NCBI GenBank assembly: GCA_001599715.1 | Contig: BCHU01000004.1 | Location: forward strand, 124,001 to 188,000 | DNA from: Phaeotremella fagi | Lineage: Eukaryota > Basidiomycota > Tremellomycetes > Tremellales > Phaeotremellaceae | DNA length: 64,000 nt | Direction of reading: 5' to 3' | Shown: piece after piece, positions 24,591 to 35,079 of the stretch | Position numbering within the stretch: the stretch's first letter is position 1 | How the letters are laid out: each line of letters starts with the position of its first letter | The notes under the pieces: generated by a model | Databases searched by the model: none | What the model was told of the DNA's origin: nothing | What the model saw: only the letters and a program-made list of their open reading frames with translations | Made by a program: the position numbers and the translations under genes

Positions 24591-25142
24591 CTACATTTCC
24601 TTCATTTGATCATCGTTCAAAACCGTTAATTCATCGTTCACCAGTTGATAAGCTTCTTTTGGGCAATGTTTCCAATTGATTACCAAACCTCCCTGAACGG
24701 ATAAAACAGCTGTAGCCACATCAACAGCTGTTTTCTTTGATGTGAATTCATCACCGAATAAAGATCTAGTGATTTCTCTGGATCGAGAATCGATTTTCAC
24801 CTCGTTGAACAAAGACTTGTTCTCAGCTAAATCGAACTTGGTCTTCAAAAGACAATCGGCAAGTGTATCAACGTCGTACCAATTTTCATTTAAAATCGTG
24901 CCCTTGAAACTACATTTCCCCGTTGAACCTAAACAAACCCACACGTCAAGGGATGAAACTGGATAAGTAGCGTCGAAAATTAGAATGTTGTTCCTTGAAA
25001 ATGATTCATTCTGGATTAAAGCGTAGGTTTGATCTTGATCTCGTTTTCTAACGTTACGAAATCGTGATTTGAATGTAGGACATTTTTCGATGATGTCGTC
25101 TAAATTCCTGGTGGCGAAGCAGGAACCATTGGTGGATGACAT
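24591..25142 (-). CDS. Orphan protein, local family member 2
   Basis: Intronless, 183 aa. Aligned with member 1 along most of its length: both begin with a short polar head, then an [I]xKxPxF segment and a central beta-like part (SSLDVWVCLG here, SGLDIEVYLG in member 1). After that come WYDVDTLADCLLKTKFDL and the signature LFGDEFTSKKTAVDVATAVL. The end is NDELTVLNDDQMKEM. Same strand as member 1 and about 316 bp upstream of it, consistent with tandem duplication. No known domain, signal peptide or membrane helix. Confidence 0.65.
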   Translation of the reverse strand: MSSTNGSCFATRNLDDIIEKCPTFKSRFRNVRKRDQDQTYALIQNESFSRNNILIFDATYPVSSLDVWVCLGSTGKCSFKGTILNENWYDVDTLADCLLKTKFDLAENKSLFNEVKIDSRSREITRSLFGDEFTSKKTAVDVATAVLSVQGGLVINWKHCPKEAYQLVNDELTVLNDDQMKEM

Positions 25143-25559
25143 GAGTTTGGAGGAGAATACGGTAACAATTGGTTTTTTGAGGGTTCGCGTTTCTTTTTTT
25201 TAATGGTAGAAATTGAAGCACGTTCAGATGAGAAAGGAGGATGTTATCCTTTCAGTTTTGGCTGCTAGCTTGTGGAGCGTACGAGTACATAGTAGTGTTT
25301 ACGAAAATCACGTCAAAGTGGCATATTTCTAAAAGGAGCGCTTGTATGTCCTATTCAACCTTTATTCAAGCCTTTGTCTAACTTGAAGGGAGATTTAACG
25401 TAGGGGTTCACTGACACTACCATTGTATTGTGTGCCTTCTCCTCATAACTACTTTGGCATGAGTATCATATAATGTATGTTAGACCCCAATAAGTTGTGC
25501 AACTCACTTTATTCGCCACTCGTCATTCACCTTTAACGAAACCCCCATTAATCACCGAA
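25143..25559. other. Divergent intergenic region in the orphan cluster
   Basis: Separates orphan gene 2 (-) from the + strand orphan gene starting at 25560. It holds both promoters and a poly(T) run near 25193-25200. No coding signal. Confidence 0.4.
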
Positions 25560-26135
25560 ATGCCTATCGATACAGACAAGATTCACATGATTGAAACACA
25601 AGCCGAAGAATACTATTGGTACAAAAATGGAAAATACCTCGGTGAACCAGAAGATATCTCACTTCCCTCAATCAGAAAATTCATCGGTAGTAAAAAATAT
25701 GAACCAAGTCAAACCTCACAAAAAGTTCTTTCAAATTTGGTCCTGGTTAAATGTGACGATATCACTTCTGAGAATCACGACAAAGTCGATATCTGGTGTT
25801 TAGCTCAAGGAACGAATTTCTGTCATTATCATCTTGATACCGATCACCCAGAACACAGTATCTCGGATAGATACGATTCTCAAAATCCAAAAAGTAAAGG
25901 TGATCCCTCATCACTGTTGGTTTTTAAAGCTTGGTCAAGGCAACCAGGGAGTTACCGGAGATGTCGGTTCCCACACTTCGCTGAACCTTATGATTTCAGA
26001 TTGATCGCTAGTTATGATTCGACGACTCCGCTCACTGATCAAGAAATGTCAGAACTACATCTTAAAGCCAAAAGTCAATGGCTCAACCCAGCTCAATCTC
26101 AGAAACCAATTTCAGAAACTTCAACTACTGATTGA
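25560..26135 (+). CDS. Orphan protein in the cluster, distant or unrelated
   Basis: Intronless, 191 aa from the first ATG (MPIDTDKIHMIETQ). The track of open frame starts earlier only through a non-ATG codon. A central segment VDIWCLAQGTNFCHYHL is faintly like LDVWVCLGSTGKCSF of member 2, but the diagnostic FG[ED]...K.A.D.A.A motif is missing. Relationship to the family is therefore unproven. The protein is rich in polar residues, with a cluster RQPGSYRRCRFPHF. No domain recognised. Confidence 0.55.
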   Translation: MPIDTDKIHMIETQAEEYYWYKNGKYLGEPEDISLPSIRKFIGSKKYEPSQTSQKVLSNLVLVKCDDITSENHDKVDIWCLAQGTNFCHYHLDTDHPEHSISDRYDSQNPKSKGDPSSLLVFKAWSRQPGSYRRCRFPHFAEPYDFRLIASYDSTTPLTDQEMSELHLKAKSQWLNPAQSQKPISETSTTD

Positions 26136-26427
26136 TACCTGTCAGACGTGGAGAGTTTTGTCTTACAGTATATTTTTGATGTAAATTGATATATGGGTTG
26201 CGTCTTCGATAACGTTCTGTCGCTTCCACGTCTGTGTGGCAACTCGAGAAGGATATGCAGTAAGTTGATATGCTTGTTTTTGTAGCTCAGTCAGTATGAA
26301 AGGACTAGACGTGTCTTCTGCGTCAGCTCCAGACCAATCTGTTTAACTCCGTCAAGGACTATTGTGCTAATTGATTTCATCAGAGTAATCCCATCATCAA
26401 TAAAGAACCTTCAAGTGGTTTTTACCG

Positions 26428-26931
26428 ATGAGTGACACTTCTACCCCACTGGACCCGGTTATCAGAGTTGGCGACTGGACAGTCTCGAAAGATTGGGACC
26501 TCATGACAAAAATGACAATCAACTTAGAACAGTATCTAACAGCTAAAATCATGGAAAAATATAATCCCATCCCCCTAAAACTCACATCCACATACGCCTG
26601 GAACAGAGAGGGAGGTAAAGTCTTTAGACTCTTTCAAGAAAATCCCGATGAAATTTCGGTACTGATATCAAGAATTTCTACTATTGATGTTAAAGCTAAG
26701 GGAACTGGGACCACAACGATTCCACTGAGTTCTTGTAGAAAGACGGACAGTTTGAGAGATAGTTTATGTTCGATGGAGATTAGAGTTAGTGGTTTGGTAT
26801 TACCTGATAAGGATGTTGAATTCAGGAGATCGATTGAATTCCCTTTTGGTGAGGGTCAGCATGTCGATCGTAAACTAGCTACGGATTTGGCTAGGGCTCT
26901 TCGACTGATGAATCCGTCTTGGAAATTTTGA
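26428..26931 (+). CDS. Orphan protein, local family member 3
   Basis: Intronless, 167 aa. The second half reads YAWNREGGKVFRLFQENPDE, then DSLRDSLCSMEIRVSG. The family signature follows: FRRSIEFPFGEGQHVDRKLA, then TDLARALRLMNPSWKF at the very C-terminus. Member 4 has the same layout (GWGKEGGVIFTVF and the PFGDD... signature, ending NPRWKW), so the two are clear paralogues in tandem. Their N-termini differ strongly. No signal peptide, membrane helix or known domain. Confidence 0.65.
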   Translation: MSDTSTPLDPVIRVGDWTVSKDWDLMTKMTINLEQYLTAKIMEKYNPIPLKLTSTYAWNREGGKVFRLFQENPDEISVLISRISTIDVKAKGTGTTTIPLSSCRKTDSLRDSLCSMEIRVSGLVLPDKDVEFRRSIEFPFGEGQHVDRKLATDLARALRLMNPSWKF

Positions 26932-27238
26932 AAATGTGTGGTGTGCCAATGTGGTATATGTATTTGTAGCTCTTTTGTTTTTTCTAGGACAAAGATGTGG
27001 TCTGTCGTCGGATATGTACGGTATTAACGTACGATACTGAGTCTCAACTCATTCAACATTCTGTTTCAGTAGAAATAACACAGAATGGAGGTACTGTAGG
27101 AGTTTGAATTTTTTTCGTTTGTCTTTTTCATTTCCTAAAGAATTATACACTGGCTTAAATTTTCTTCAAGTCTGACAACACCGTTATAACTACGACATTA
27201 TTTTTCAAAAGTCACAATACAACAGGTTAAACAAGAGA
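26932..27238. other. Intergenic region between orphan genes 3 and 4
   Basis: 3' flank of member 3 and promoter of member 4. No further feature recognised. Confidence 0.4.
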
Positions 27239-27742
27239 ATGACAATAGTCAATCGATACACTGTCACGGATAATTGGTCCCAATTAGTATCAAACCCAAG
27301 TACGATTGAACAGACGAAAACTGCGAATAATCATGAAACCTATAAACCAGAGTTTCCAGATGATTGTGATAAGTTTCATGGGTGGGGCAAGGAAGGTGGT
27401 GTAATTTTTACTGTTTTTCGGGATAAGGAGACACCGACTATATTATCGGTGGTAGTAACTGGATGTATTACGAAAGACGAAAAATCTTCTGGTAGGAGTG
27501 AAGGTAGGATCTCTATTGGACCCTATGATGATCGAGGCGAATTGGCTGGAGCTCTTCTTGCTATGGATTTGAGTATTAAGCCGGGGAGTGTCACGGGTGA
27601 AGATGTTTCATCGAAAAATGCTCTGAGAAGAATTCTTTATTCTCCTTTTGGAGATGATTCTAGTACGGTAGGAAAAGTCAGAGAATTCGCTGAGGCTCTT
27701 CTTCAAGCTAATCCTCGTTGGAAATGGGATGTAAACGAATAG
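27239..27742 (+). CDS. Orphan protein, local family member 4
   Basis: Intronless, 167 aa, the same length as member 3. Key segments are HGWGKEGGVIFTVFRDKET, GELAGALLAMDLSIKPGS, and the family signature ILYSPFGDDSSTVGKVREFA followed by EALLQANPRWKWDVNE. The lysine and the D/E-x-A-x-A-L pattern align with members 1-3. It probably arose with member 3 by tandem duplication. Function unknown; no known domain recognised. Confidence 0.65.
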   Translation: MTIVNRYTVTDNWSQLVSNPSTIEQTKTANNHETYKPEFPDDCDKFHGWGKEGGVIFTVFRDKETPTILSVVVTGCITKDEKSSGRSEGRISIGPYDDRGELAGALLAMDLSIKPGSVTGEDVSSKNALRRILYSPFGDDSSTVGKVREFAEALLQANPRWKWDVNE

Positions 27743-28153
27743 GGGTTGATATTTGGTTGAACGTTTATTATTAGTAATTTATTTCCGTAGTGTTACCCAT
27801 ATCTGTTATGAAATTTGAATTCTGATTTACCTGTACTATGCAAGCAAAACTTCATGTTTTCACTGTCAAGGTTGATAAACCTCAATCGGATACAGTACTA
27901 TACAGTGTCAATCTGAAATGATCGATTTATACCGTAGATAGGAGAGTTCGATGCAAGCGTTGCCACTTCTGCACCGCCACTAAGTCTCATGAAGACAGTA
28001 ACGATACGATTCAAACATCAACCAGTAAAAACCAAATATTCATGTAATATATAGAAAAGAAAAGAAAAAAGGTTAAACAAGTATGTATCATGACGATCTA
28101 AGCCTAACGAATATTTCTCCCCAATCCCATTTTTTATAATTTTAAACCGAAGT
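27743..28153. other. Convergent intergenic region orphan 4 / RPS0
   Basis: 3' flanks of orphan member 4 (+) and RPS0 (-). No coding signal seen. Confidence 0.4.
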
Positions 28154-29286
28154 TTAAACTTGAGCTGGTTCAGCGGCCCAATCAGCGGCACCGGCGTCAG
28201 CGGACCAGTCGAGAGCTAAAGTGGGTGTAAGTAAAGTTAATATATTTGAGTGATAAATAGACCTACCAGCATCAGTTGGTTGAGCAGCGAAGACGGCTTC
28301 ACCAGCGTTTCCAGAATCCCATTCTTGAGCGACGGCAGCTGAAGCGTCGACGTCACCACCATCAAGAGCGGCTTGGGCGGCAGCCTTGTCAGCGGCTTCA
28401 CGTTCGATTTCTTCTGGGTCACGGTAGAAGAAGAGATCTGGAAGGACGTCCCAACCTGAAGGACCTGTTGGACCTCTTGGGATGGTACCTCTCAAACGAA
28501 GGACTTCACGACAAAGGAGATACCAGATCAAACCGATCGAGTGACGAGATTTGTTGTTGGTTGGGATGGCGACGTCGACGAATTTAAGTGAAGCGTCGGT
28601 ATCGCAGAGAGCGATAACTGGGATGTTAACGTAGGCGGCTTCACGGATAGCTTGATGATCGACACGGGGGTCGGTGACGATGATGATACGTGGTTCCTTG
28701 AAAGATTTCGTGATGTAATTGGTGAAGTTACCTGGGGTGAATCTACCTGCGATAGCTTGGGCTCCGGTTAAGGATGCGAATTTGAGAACGGCTCGGTGAC
28801 CGTATGGACGGGCTGAGATGACACAGACATCGTTGGGGTTCTCGATGGTGGCCAAGATACGAGCGGCGAGGACGATCTTTTCCCAGGTTTTACCGACGTT
28901 GTGGACGTGGATACCTGCAGGGGGTTAGTGAAAGTTCCAGAGGTTGGGGGTGAGGTCGGAAACGCTGTCCATCGAATTCTAAACTGAACCTTGGTTGCGA
29001 GGTCTAAGCTCCATTCCGTTGTCCATGATGCCATTAATGTATTCTGATGACTGCCCTCTGATCCTCCAATCTAACTGAACACAAAACCAAAAACCAAAAC
29101 CAAAACCAAAACCCAAACCCAAACCCAAAACCAAACCAAACCAAACTCACCATCAGCTCTTCTCTTCCAAACGTATGGTTCCATAGTTTTGTCACAGTTC
29201 TTAGTACCGAGATGACATTGAGCAGCGAGAAGAAGTTGGATATCTTCTTCAGTGGCAGCAAGGGCGGCGGGGAGGTTTCCAGACAT
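28154..29286 (-). CDS. RPS0: 40S ribosomal protein S0 (uS2)
   Basis: Small-subunit ribosomal protein uS2, needed for 18S rRNA maturation. Exons 29151-29286, 28267-28914 and 28154-28215. The start [20 protein letters not shown] and the core [39 protein letters not shown] and [20 protein letters not shown] are diagnostic. The tail ends [10 protein letters not shown] with the repeated W motif typical of the family. The first intron is about 236 nt, several times longer than others here. It contains a G/T-rich run and a possible 54-nt cassette exon. A GTAAGT in the leader near 29415 suggests a 5' UTR intron. Confidence 0.95.
28990..29043 (-). other. Possible cassette exon inside RPS0 intron 1
   Basis: A 54-nt stretch flanked by an AG (catcag) and a GT (GTTCAG donor). 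Both borders are phase 1, so inclusion would keep the RPS0 frame and add 18 residues ([18 protein letters not shown], replacing the split Gly codon edges) between RRAD and GIHVHNVGK. The insert is absent from the uS2 proteins I know. Splice sites are weaker than the main pair. It could instead be a harmless open stretch. Confidence 0.35.
29073..29148. repeat. Low-complexity A/C-rich (G/T on RPS0 strand) run
   Basis: About 75 bp of irregular AAACC, AAAACC and AAACCC units at the 5' end of RPS0 intron 1. On the transcript it is G/U-rich, close to the donor site. Confidence 0.8.
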
Positions 29287-29290
29287 TTTG

Positions 29291-30987
29291 TTTTAGGTTG
29301 GGTTGTTGTTAAGAGTGGTTGAAAGCTTGCGTACTTGGAAAAAAAGACCTTGATGAGATAACTATCTGATGGGGTGTTAGGTGTATATGCTATGAGGTGA
29401 TAGTTGGATTCACTTACCAAGGAAATGTTCTTTCGAATAAATAAATTTGCTGCAAGCTAAGAGCAAATTTGATTAATTAGGTGGGTGATGGTCAAGAGTG
29501 ATAGAGGTAAGTAACGTTAAAATAATACTACTCCGTTCGAAACTATTTCGCCACAATTTGGTACACCAAACTTAACGCCGATTATAGGCATAATCCCGAT
29601 CACAACGAGGAGTAACATCGGAACGGAATCAAATTAAGGTATACCTTTGAGTGTGGCATCTACTAACCCTCGGAGGATATGCGTGTCGTGCCTGAATCAA
29701 TTCCTTTGGACTACTTGCTAATCCTTTTTTGCCACACACTCTTGTCGCCACTCACCACCACCCACCCAGCTACCCTATCACCACCCTTCTCTACCATCAA
29801 TCTACCTTACCTCCAGTCAAAGTGAGATAGAGATACCCCCAACACCACCCCCCTTCTACTCTACAACGACTATACTACACAGCATAGATAGCATTAGAAT
29901 AACAGTAGTCCGCACCTTCTGTCGCAAACAAATCCCAGCTGTGGAAAAAGTAACCAAACTTTCAGGGTTTTCTCACAGCAATCCATAGGTAAGTTAGCCA
30001 GTTTGATCCCTTATCCCTCGAATACAACTATATCTCTGTTTATTCCATTTTACATCTCATACATAAATATCATTTTATACCAACTAACACCCACCACTCA
30101 GTCAAAATAATCAACTACTCATCAACGACCAAAAGAAAGAAAAAAAGGCGCAAGCCTCCAACTCCAGACTGATTCAACAAGTTCGGTCTTTCCCACTTCT
30201 TTTTTCTTCAATCAGCGACTCGAATAATCACCACTCATAAAATTACTATCAAAGCAAAACTTACTCAATATACTACATTACTATTATTCAACATGTCATT
30301 CATCCTTTATTCACCTCAGGTCGCCATGGAAGGCAAAGAGGAGCGTTCTTAAAGTCATTATATCACTTCGCCACCCACTTTTAAAAAACTGCCTTCTGAG
30401 GTCAATTCGAACCCCTCCTCATAGGGGTTTTTGGTTTATCATCTATTAAAACGGTCAAAGGTTAATTGGTTCATCGATAACGTCAAAACAATATACTTGC
30501 ATCAACAGCAAAAACAATAACTATTTGGGATTTTTCTGGTTTAATTCTTTTTTGGGTTCTTTGTTCCAAGTTTCAGCTTTTAACAATACCTCAAAAAACT
30601 CGTATTACCAGTTCTCGAATAACATACCCCCCGTTCGAATTATTACAATTTTTGTTAACCTCCTTTCACACCTCCTTCTAATCGATTACCTACGTTTGGT
30701 TTGAAAGGAAACTCACTTTTAACACAAAAATCCCCTTATCGTATAATCTCACTCCAACCGTCTTTGTATTCGCCACCGAATTTTTCTTTTCGTCCATTAC
30801 TCTTATTTCATTTGTAAACCTGTTTAAAACACTGTAAATCTAACAAGGAGCGAAGAAAACGGAAATACTCTTATAATTATACATCTGGTCAAATCAATCA
30901 TAGTCATATCGACCTCCGTACTTCTTCGCTATCCTCCCCAATCCATTCCGATAGTTGTAGCGTAGTTTGTTTCAACAGTTCGCCACC
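29291..30987. promoter_or_regulatory. Long divergent region and leader of the phosphatase gene
   Basis: About 1.7 kb between RPS0 (-) and the phosphatase (+). The right part is C/T-rich with many short A/T runs and looks like promoter plus long 5' leader. GGTAAGTTAG near 29989 could be a leader intron donor. A short upstream frame at 30293-30352 (ATG to TAA, 19 codons) lies on the + strand. Confidence 0.4.
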
Positions 30988-33900
30988 ATGTCAAAAACAG
31001 CTACAGCAACTCCACCACCTCAACCGTATTTCCCTCATAGAACTTCAACACCAACAATGAGACATGTATCATCACCTCAAACGTCGATTCATTATCAGAA
31101 TCAACAACACCATCACCATCAACAGCATCAACATCAAAAGCATTCTAGAAGAAAGACGAAACATGTATCATCAAGTAATTTAGCTGGTTCAAATTCGCCA
31201 TCTAATAAATCTAGTGTCGAAGGTTTGGGTTTATCTTTTGAAAACATCTCTTCACCATCTAAAGCCGCTTCGGAAGACAAGTCTAGAAATGGTTCTGGTT
31301 TGTCAACCGGTCATTCTGATGGTTTTCCTAGTGCTAGATCTGAAGGGGTCTCCCTAGATGTGTCATCTTCTATTGCATCTCTCTCGGAATCGGTTTCCAG
31401 TGAAATACCTTCTGTCGATACCTCGATGGAGATTGTTCCATTGATCAGAAATCAATCTTTATCCAATGAAACTCCGAATTCACAAACCGATTTACCGACT
31501 GTCAAGTTGGTACCAGGAACTCCAACTCCTCCGAGAACATCTTGGGTTCCCAACTTTGGTAAAGTTGCTAAAGCAATGGTATCAACCGGTATGGTATTTG
31601 GTATGGGTGAAAGAAAATCCAAGAAAGATGCTCTCACTTCCGTTGTTCCTGAAAATTTGATAACGATCCCTACTCTACCCCCACCTGTTGTGGTTGAACC
31701 TCCAACCCCGATCCAACAAGTTGAAGAGGAATATCCAGATATCATCGAAACTCCAGAGATGACAACGGCTTATCTTCGAGGTTCAAACAAACCATTCGTA
31801 CCTAGAGTTTTGACAGAAACGGATAAACTGATGATCGCCGAACATAAACGGGTTTCTGAATGTGCAAGACTTTGTTCTCAATGGCCACAAAGTGGTTACA
31901 ACATGAGTAAATATGGACCAAATGGTGAGTTCCAACAAATCGTTTTTCTGTTGGTGATATTAACCCAATCAGGTTGGTCTGGATTATATCAACCTCAAAC
32001 ATGGTCAAACCCAGGTCACGTAGCTACGACGATGCAACGTCAAGCCGAATTAGAACGACAACTCACCGCTAACGATTGTACTTTCTTTTCGAGTCGTCGA
32101 CACCGAAATCGAAATCGAAATCATCGAAGCAGTAGTCGATCATCTGATGATTCAGATTCAATCAATTCATTCGAATCCACTCAAAGTTCACCTAGATCTT
32201 CGATGGTTTCAGAAGAGAATTCAACTATCGCTACTTCGACTTCGTCTAGATCTTCAACTACTAGTGAACAACGTACTGAAGCTGATATCAAGGCTGCTAT
32301 GGGATCACCTTTGCTTTCGATCAGAACTTTGAATTCATCAGCTGTTTCGTTGCTTTTGACGTCAAGTCCGAAATCAATCAAACCAGCTCCGTCTCTCACT
32401 GATTTAGATATTTTGGCTACTTCGATGTTGATCACTAAAGATGATTCAGCGATGGATGTGGACGGTGATAACGATAATGATTCCGCTTCAATCTCAACTT
32501 CCACTCTATCCGATTCGATCGTCTCAGATGTCTCCGATAGCAGACCGTCAAAGAGGGAATTAGGCGGTAACTTGAATCGTCATCATCATCTCACACGACC
32601 AGTTAGAGCGTTATCATGTGGTGCCAAAAGATCGTTAGACACTCGAGAGGAGGAAGATAAAAGAAGAAAAGTTGACGAAGCGATGGTAGTCGAAGAAGCT
32701 GTTAACAGCGGTGTGATTCAACCTGTTGATCCTGTCGAGAATGTTAGAGTTCACACAGTAGCTCGAGGTTTATCATCTTCAACACCGAATCTATCAGTTT
32801 CAATGACTACTACCACCACGATGGATCCAAATTCGAACCCTGCAGCGGTTTTTGGTCATGTCGTGAAAACATCTTCAACTCATCCGATCATCATCTCCCC
32901 TTTCTTCCCTAACGAACTTTTACCGATTTTAGCTAATCATTTGATCGTCCCCAACTCTATTCAAACTTCACCATCGAATTCACTTGAATTTTTTGGAAAC
33001 CCGTTAATGCTTTCTTCAAGTATCGACGTTCCCTCTTTATTACTAAGTTTTATTCCTTCACCACCACCTTCTTCAACTTCTTCACAATCTTCGTTCAAAG
33101 GTTCACCAACACGATCGAGATTGATCCCTTCACCTAGTCCAACTTTATCGTCTTTCAAATCTACCGGTAACGGTCCACAACGGGTAGTTGGTAATTTGTT
33201 ATTATCGTCCTGTCCAGGTAAACGATTAAGGATGGAAGGTCCGGTTAAAGGTCGTGGACCAGTTTGCAGAGATTTGAAAACGGATTTGACCAGAATCAAA
33301 TCTGAAGGTGTCGGATGTTTAGTTTGGTATGTCTACTAACTGTCATGTTTTCGATTGTACTAACAATTCCATTTTCGTAGTTGTCTTGATGATGCTGAAC
33401 TTGAATTACTCGGTGTCCCATGGGAAACTTATCGTCAAGTAGCCAATGATTTGGAATTGGATGTCATTCGGTAAATCTTTTTTTTCTCATTTATCCTTGT
33501 ATGACATGTTTCATTTTTACTTACCAAATCTTCGTTATTTCAAGACTTCCAATGCCAGATGGATTCACACCTGTTTCAATGGCTTTATTCGATAATCAAG
33601 TGACGTTGATTGCGACCAAATATTCTTTGAACGGGATCAACGTTTTGATCCATTGTAGAGGTTAGTTTGAGGGTTCGAGTTTTTATTTTCCACTATACTT
33701 ACACTTTCCAGGCGGTGTTGGTCGAGCTGGTTTAACAGCTTGCGCTTGGGCTATCAAGATGGGTTATGTCCAACCTCATCCTTCGTTGATCGTCATGGAG
33801 GAGAACGCTATCAGAGATTCAATTGAGAATCAACATCAACCTCAACATCAAGAACAACATCAACATCAATCGTCGTATCAAAGTCTCAACCACAATATAG

Positions 33901-34220
33901 AAGATACAATCCCTAACGACTGGCTCTCCAAAATCTCATTAGATAACCCGACAATCCCACCGATGCCAACTCAGAGATACAACCAACCGCAACCTTTGGT
34001 TGGTTGTGACACCTCCTCAACATCAGGATATTCAATGACGACGAAACAATCTACCAACATCCCTATCGAACTTGAACATCAAATCGTCATGTCAATCGTT
34101 GAACGGGTTATCGCCATGATTAGATCTAGAAGGGGATTAAAAGCTATCGAGAGTTTCGAACAAGTTCAATTTTTGGCTGCTTATACCGCTTGGTTGAGAG
34201 CTAGTACAAGGATCAATTGA
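30988..34220 (+). CDS. CDKN3-like dual-specificity phosphatase with long N-terminal extension
   Basis: About 1000 aa. Exons 30988-31924, 31973-33326, 33381-33470, 33545-33660 and 33712-34220. The ATG sits in a strong context (GCCACCATG). The C-terminal third is a cysteine phosphatase domain. It starts LLLSSCPGKRLRMEGP and passes through DLELDVIRLPMPDGFTPVS. The P-loop is LIHCRGGVGRAGLTACAW (HCx5R), and the end resembles CDKN3/KAP (RRGLKAIESFEQVQFL). KAP dephosphorylates CDK T-loops. The N-terminal 600+ residues are Ser/Pro/His/Gln-rich with many possible phosphosites, plus one more ordered patch around SECARLCSQWPQSGYNMSKY. A Gln/His insert also follows the P-loop. Substrate is inferred, not shown. 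Confidence 0.8.
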
Positions 34221-34651
34221 GGTCCATCAACCCGATAGATAGATTTATCTTATTTGTATTTAATGGTAGGAGTAGTTCTACTAAAGTAGAGAAGGGGAAG
34301 GAGGAAGGGGGTTGACGAGTAAAATGTTTAAAGAAAAATCCCTAGTTGTGAGTATCTGTTTGTTTAAAAATTGTTGAATCGTGGAAATTACAAAGAAACC
34401 TTTTGTGATAAAATTAAAAATGAAATATGCATACTCTGAAAAATACAAGAGGTTCCAGTGGTTTTCGTCGCTTTGGCGATTTCTGCATTTGTGGCGATTG
34501 TAAACTTTGGCGAATACGTCAAACCGACTCTTACAGTATCTTACGGCTGACGTGAGATGAATAGGTTGATATAAATAAGCGTCACAGTCGAGTCAAAGAT
34601 CAAAATCTCGATCTCAAAGATAATTTTCACAGTTCAGACCCAAACAGAAAA
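34221..34651. other. Intergenic region after the phosphatase
   Basis: 3' flank of the phosphatase gene and promoter of the small cysteine-rich gene. No other signal. Confidence 0.4.
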
Positions 34652-35079
34652 ATGCTTTTTAAAAGATCTCGCCTTTATCTCATTTCGATCTTATTCCTTC
34701 TATTGACCTCAGTCCAAGGCGGAAGTATCACTTATGGTCTCTGCAAAAAAGCTTGTGGACATGATAACAAAGTTTGATAAGCTAGTGTTCTGACTGAATA
34801 CATTCCTGAATGTAAGTGGAGTCAATCAACAACACTGAGTGAAACGTAGCCATGATCAATACCACGAGAATCATCGAAACCTTCCATCAATCATTCAACG
34901 AATACATCATCGATCAAACCCTCACCCAAGAGATTTTGAATTCAAAATCATTGAGTAAAGCCTTGAATTCCACTTTAGGGGTTTATTTGGTTAATCAACT
35001 CGTTCCTTCTGGTTGTGTTGGGCTTTTGAGAGTTTGTAAAGCGGTTTGTTTACCTCTTTGGTTGGTTCCTGGAATTTAA
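34652..35079 (+). pseudogene. Broken small cysteine-rich secreted protein gene
   Basis: The ATG at 34652 opens a signal peptide (LYLISILFLLLTSVQGG) followed by SITYGLCKKACGHDNKV, then adjacent in-frame TGA and TAA (34775-34780). The same frame continues (ASVLTEYIPE) to a good GTAAGT donor near 34812 and joins in phase to a second exon at about 34851. That exon ends CVGLLRVCKAVCLPLWLVPG, stop 35077-35079. Start and end match the intact copy at 35867-36164 (GLCQTAC... and ...GTCMAACTPLLVAPCP). I read it as a degenerate paralogue; a very short 27-nt intron removing the stops is the alternative. Confidence 0.5.

Noticed and set aside
29034..29420. Minus-strand ORF spanning the RPS0 start
   Set aside because: Out of frame with RPS0 and runs through its intron and low-complexity run; no protein features.
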